Assembly (NCBI GenBank): GCA_937894565.1
Contig: CALBHK010000075.1
Span: 1 to 13,973 of the forward strand
Direction of reading: 5' to 3'
DNA length: 13,973 nt
Source of the DNA: an uncultured Chlamydiae bacterium
GTDB taxonomy: Bacteria; Chlamydiota; Chlamydiia; Chlamydiales; CALBHK01
A program made the position numbers and the translations under genes. Position 1 is the stretch's first letter. Each line of letters starts with the position of its first letter. Positions 13,424-13,973 of the stretch are shown here, piece after piece. The notes below the pieces were generated by a model. It saw only the letters and a list, made by a program, of their open reading frames with translations, searched no databases and had not been told where the DNA came from.

Positions 13424-13449
13424 CCCCAGGGAAACCTGGGGTTTTTTTT
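13424..13449 (+). terminator. Terminator with GAAA loop after the gene at 13012
   Basis: CCCCAGG (13424-13430) and CCTGGGG (13435-13441) pair perfectly around GAAA, followed by eight T (13442-13449). It is a shorter copy of the terminator at 12881. It sits between convergent genes, but its T-tract serves only the plus strand. Confidence 0.9.
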
Positions 13450-13459
13450 ATTTTTAGAA

Positions 13460-13906
13460 TTAGTCCCAAACATATTTTTCATCATAAGTCACCTGATATT
13501 TTTTTAAAATTTTTCGGTATTCATCTTGGAACGAAATGTTTTTGTGATGATTTTTTTGATTTTGAATGTATTTGCGTAAATTTTCATAGGCAGATTGTCC
13601 TATAGAAAAGGCTCCGTAACCATTTTGCCAAGCAAAATGTGTGTGTCCTTTTGTTTTAATCCATTTAGAAGATCCTTTTTTAACTTCTTCAAGAAGCTTG
13701 CTTAAAGCAAGTGTTCTTGGTAGTGAAATTAAAAGATGTATATGGTCTTCAATGCCTCCAATTTCATGGCATTGAGCATTGTGTGATTGTATAATACCTG
13801 CAATATAAGAGTAGAGGTCTCTTTCTATTTCGGGGAGGATAAGGGATTGTCGTTGTTTTGTGCTGAATATAATGTGAATAAGAATGCTGGATAGGGATTG
13901 TGACAT
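13460..13906 (-). CDS. tnpA: IS200/IS605 family Y1 transposase (TnpA / REP-associated tyrosine transposase)
   Basis: This is a single-strand DNA transposase using HUH chemistry. The 148-residue product, a normal full length, has the metal-binding HIH at 55-57 within GGIEDHIHLLISLP, the NGYGAFSIG segment at 95-103, and the catalytic tyrosine Y113 in KYIQNQ with Q117 and following histidines. The family usually acts as a dimer on hairpins at element ends. The frame is intact, so it may be active or recently so. It converges on the Inc-like gene at 13012, with 106 nt between stops. Element-borne (IS200 type) and domesticated REP-associated forms cannot be separated without seeing other genomic copies of the hairpins. 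Confidence 0.93.
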   Translation of the reverse strand: MSQSLSSILIHIIFSTKQRQSLILPEIERDLYSYIAGIIQSHNAQCHEIGGIEDHIHLLISLPRTLALSKLLEEVKKGSSKWIKTKGHTHFAWQNGYGAFSIGQSAYENLRKYIQNQKNHHKNISFQDEYRKILKKYQVTYDEKYVWD

Positions 13907-13918
13907 TTTTTATTCCTT

Positions 13919-13935
13919 GCAGTCTTTCAGACTGC
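13919..13935. repeat. Hairpin upstream of the transposase
   Basis: GCAGTCT (13919-13925) and AGACTGC (13929-13935) form a perfect 7-bp stem with a TTC loop, 13 nt before the transposase start. It could be part of the transposase recognition end or modulate its translation. Confidence 0.7.
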
Positions 13936-13954
13936 GATATGCAACTGATTCATA

Positions 13955-13973
13955 CCCAGGGCGTTGCCCTGGG
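13955..13973. repeat. Hairpin at the element end, CCCAGGGC stem
   Basis: CCCAGGGC (13955-13962) pairs perfectly with GCCCTGGG (13966-13973) around GTT. It is a likely subterminal hairpin recognised by the Y1 transposase. The sequence runs out exactly at the last base of the stem, so the cleavage site is not visible. Confidence 0.7.

Larger units (their letters stand above)
12945..13449 (+). repeat. Tandem gene duplication, copy 2
   Basis: This is the second copy of the unit at 12441-12907: same promoter block, CATCAAAAAACAAAAC leader, AAGAGGT ribosome site, related CDS and same GAAA-loop terminator. The distance from stop to terminator is longer (70 nt against 25). Confidence 0.85.
13460..13973 (-). 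mobile_element. IS200/IS605-type element, 5' end cut by window edge
   Basis: The transposase gene at 13460-13906 is preceded by two hairpins, 13919-13935 and 13955-13973, the arrangement expected of the recognised end of an IS200/IS605 or REP-associated element. The outer boundary lies beyond the window. No clear second end was located; the only nearby hairpin on the other side (13424-13441) belongs to the duplicated Inc gene terminator. Confidence 0.7.

Overview
The window looks like part of the chromosome of an environmental, amoeba-associated chlamydia (Parachlamydia- or Protochlamydia-like). The evidence is a SecD-SecF fusion with a very large extracytoplasmic insertion, a TLC-type ATP/ADP translocase, a YtgA-like metal-binding lipoprotein, and several short bilobed-hydrophobic proteins like chlamydial inclusion membrane (Inc) proteins. 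Species is not assigned. Comparisons with Chlamydia trachomatis gene order (recJ/secDF = CT447/CT448; npt1/hypothetical/ytgA = CT065-CT067) are from memory, not a search.

Layout. 1-160: two terminator hairpins, the second a 28-bp-arm hairpin that ends recJ. 161-1900 (-): recJ, a DHH/DHHA1 single-strand exonuclease. 2074-2358 (+): a 94-residue one-hydrophobic-segment protein lying between recJ and secDF. 2431-6963 (-): secDF. 7029-7258: no gene; a triplicated 11-12-nt repeat and a 187-bp element with 47-bp imperfect inverted ends, at the join of two syntenic blocks. 7333-8883 (-): ATP/ADP translocase. 9009-9515 (-): small basic conserved-looking protein. 9516-9723: AT-rich divergent promoter region with a perfect 14-bp palindrome. 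9724-9879 (+): an overlooked 51-codon GTG-started ORF whose TAA overlaps the ATG of the next gene. 9879-10856 (+): ytgA-like metal-binding lipoprotein. 10940-13353 (+): four Inc-like membrane proteins, each with its own promoter and most with strong terminators; the last two are a tandem duplication. 13460-13973 (-): IS200/IS605-type Y1 transposase with its upstream hairpins, cut by the window end.

The housekeeping half concerns repair (RecJ), secretion (SecDF), nucleotide parasitism (translocase) and metal uptake (YtgA). The accessory half is a small lineage-specific family of putative secreted membrane proteins. Five such genes (2074, 10940, 11809, 12511, 13012) share a promoter block, consensus TTTCTTAATAAAAGT followed by TATAAT at nearly fixed spacing, which suggests co-regulation as a regulon. 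Their C-terminal hydrophobic module is conserved in three of them, while N-terminal segments differ (PPPPY motif, Asn/Gly/Tyr-rich tail), as expected if the N-termini face the host. This Inc-like regulon is the most interesting system in the window.
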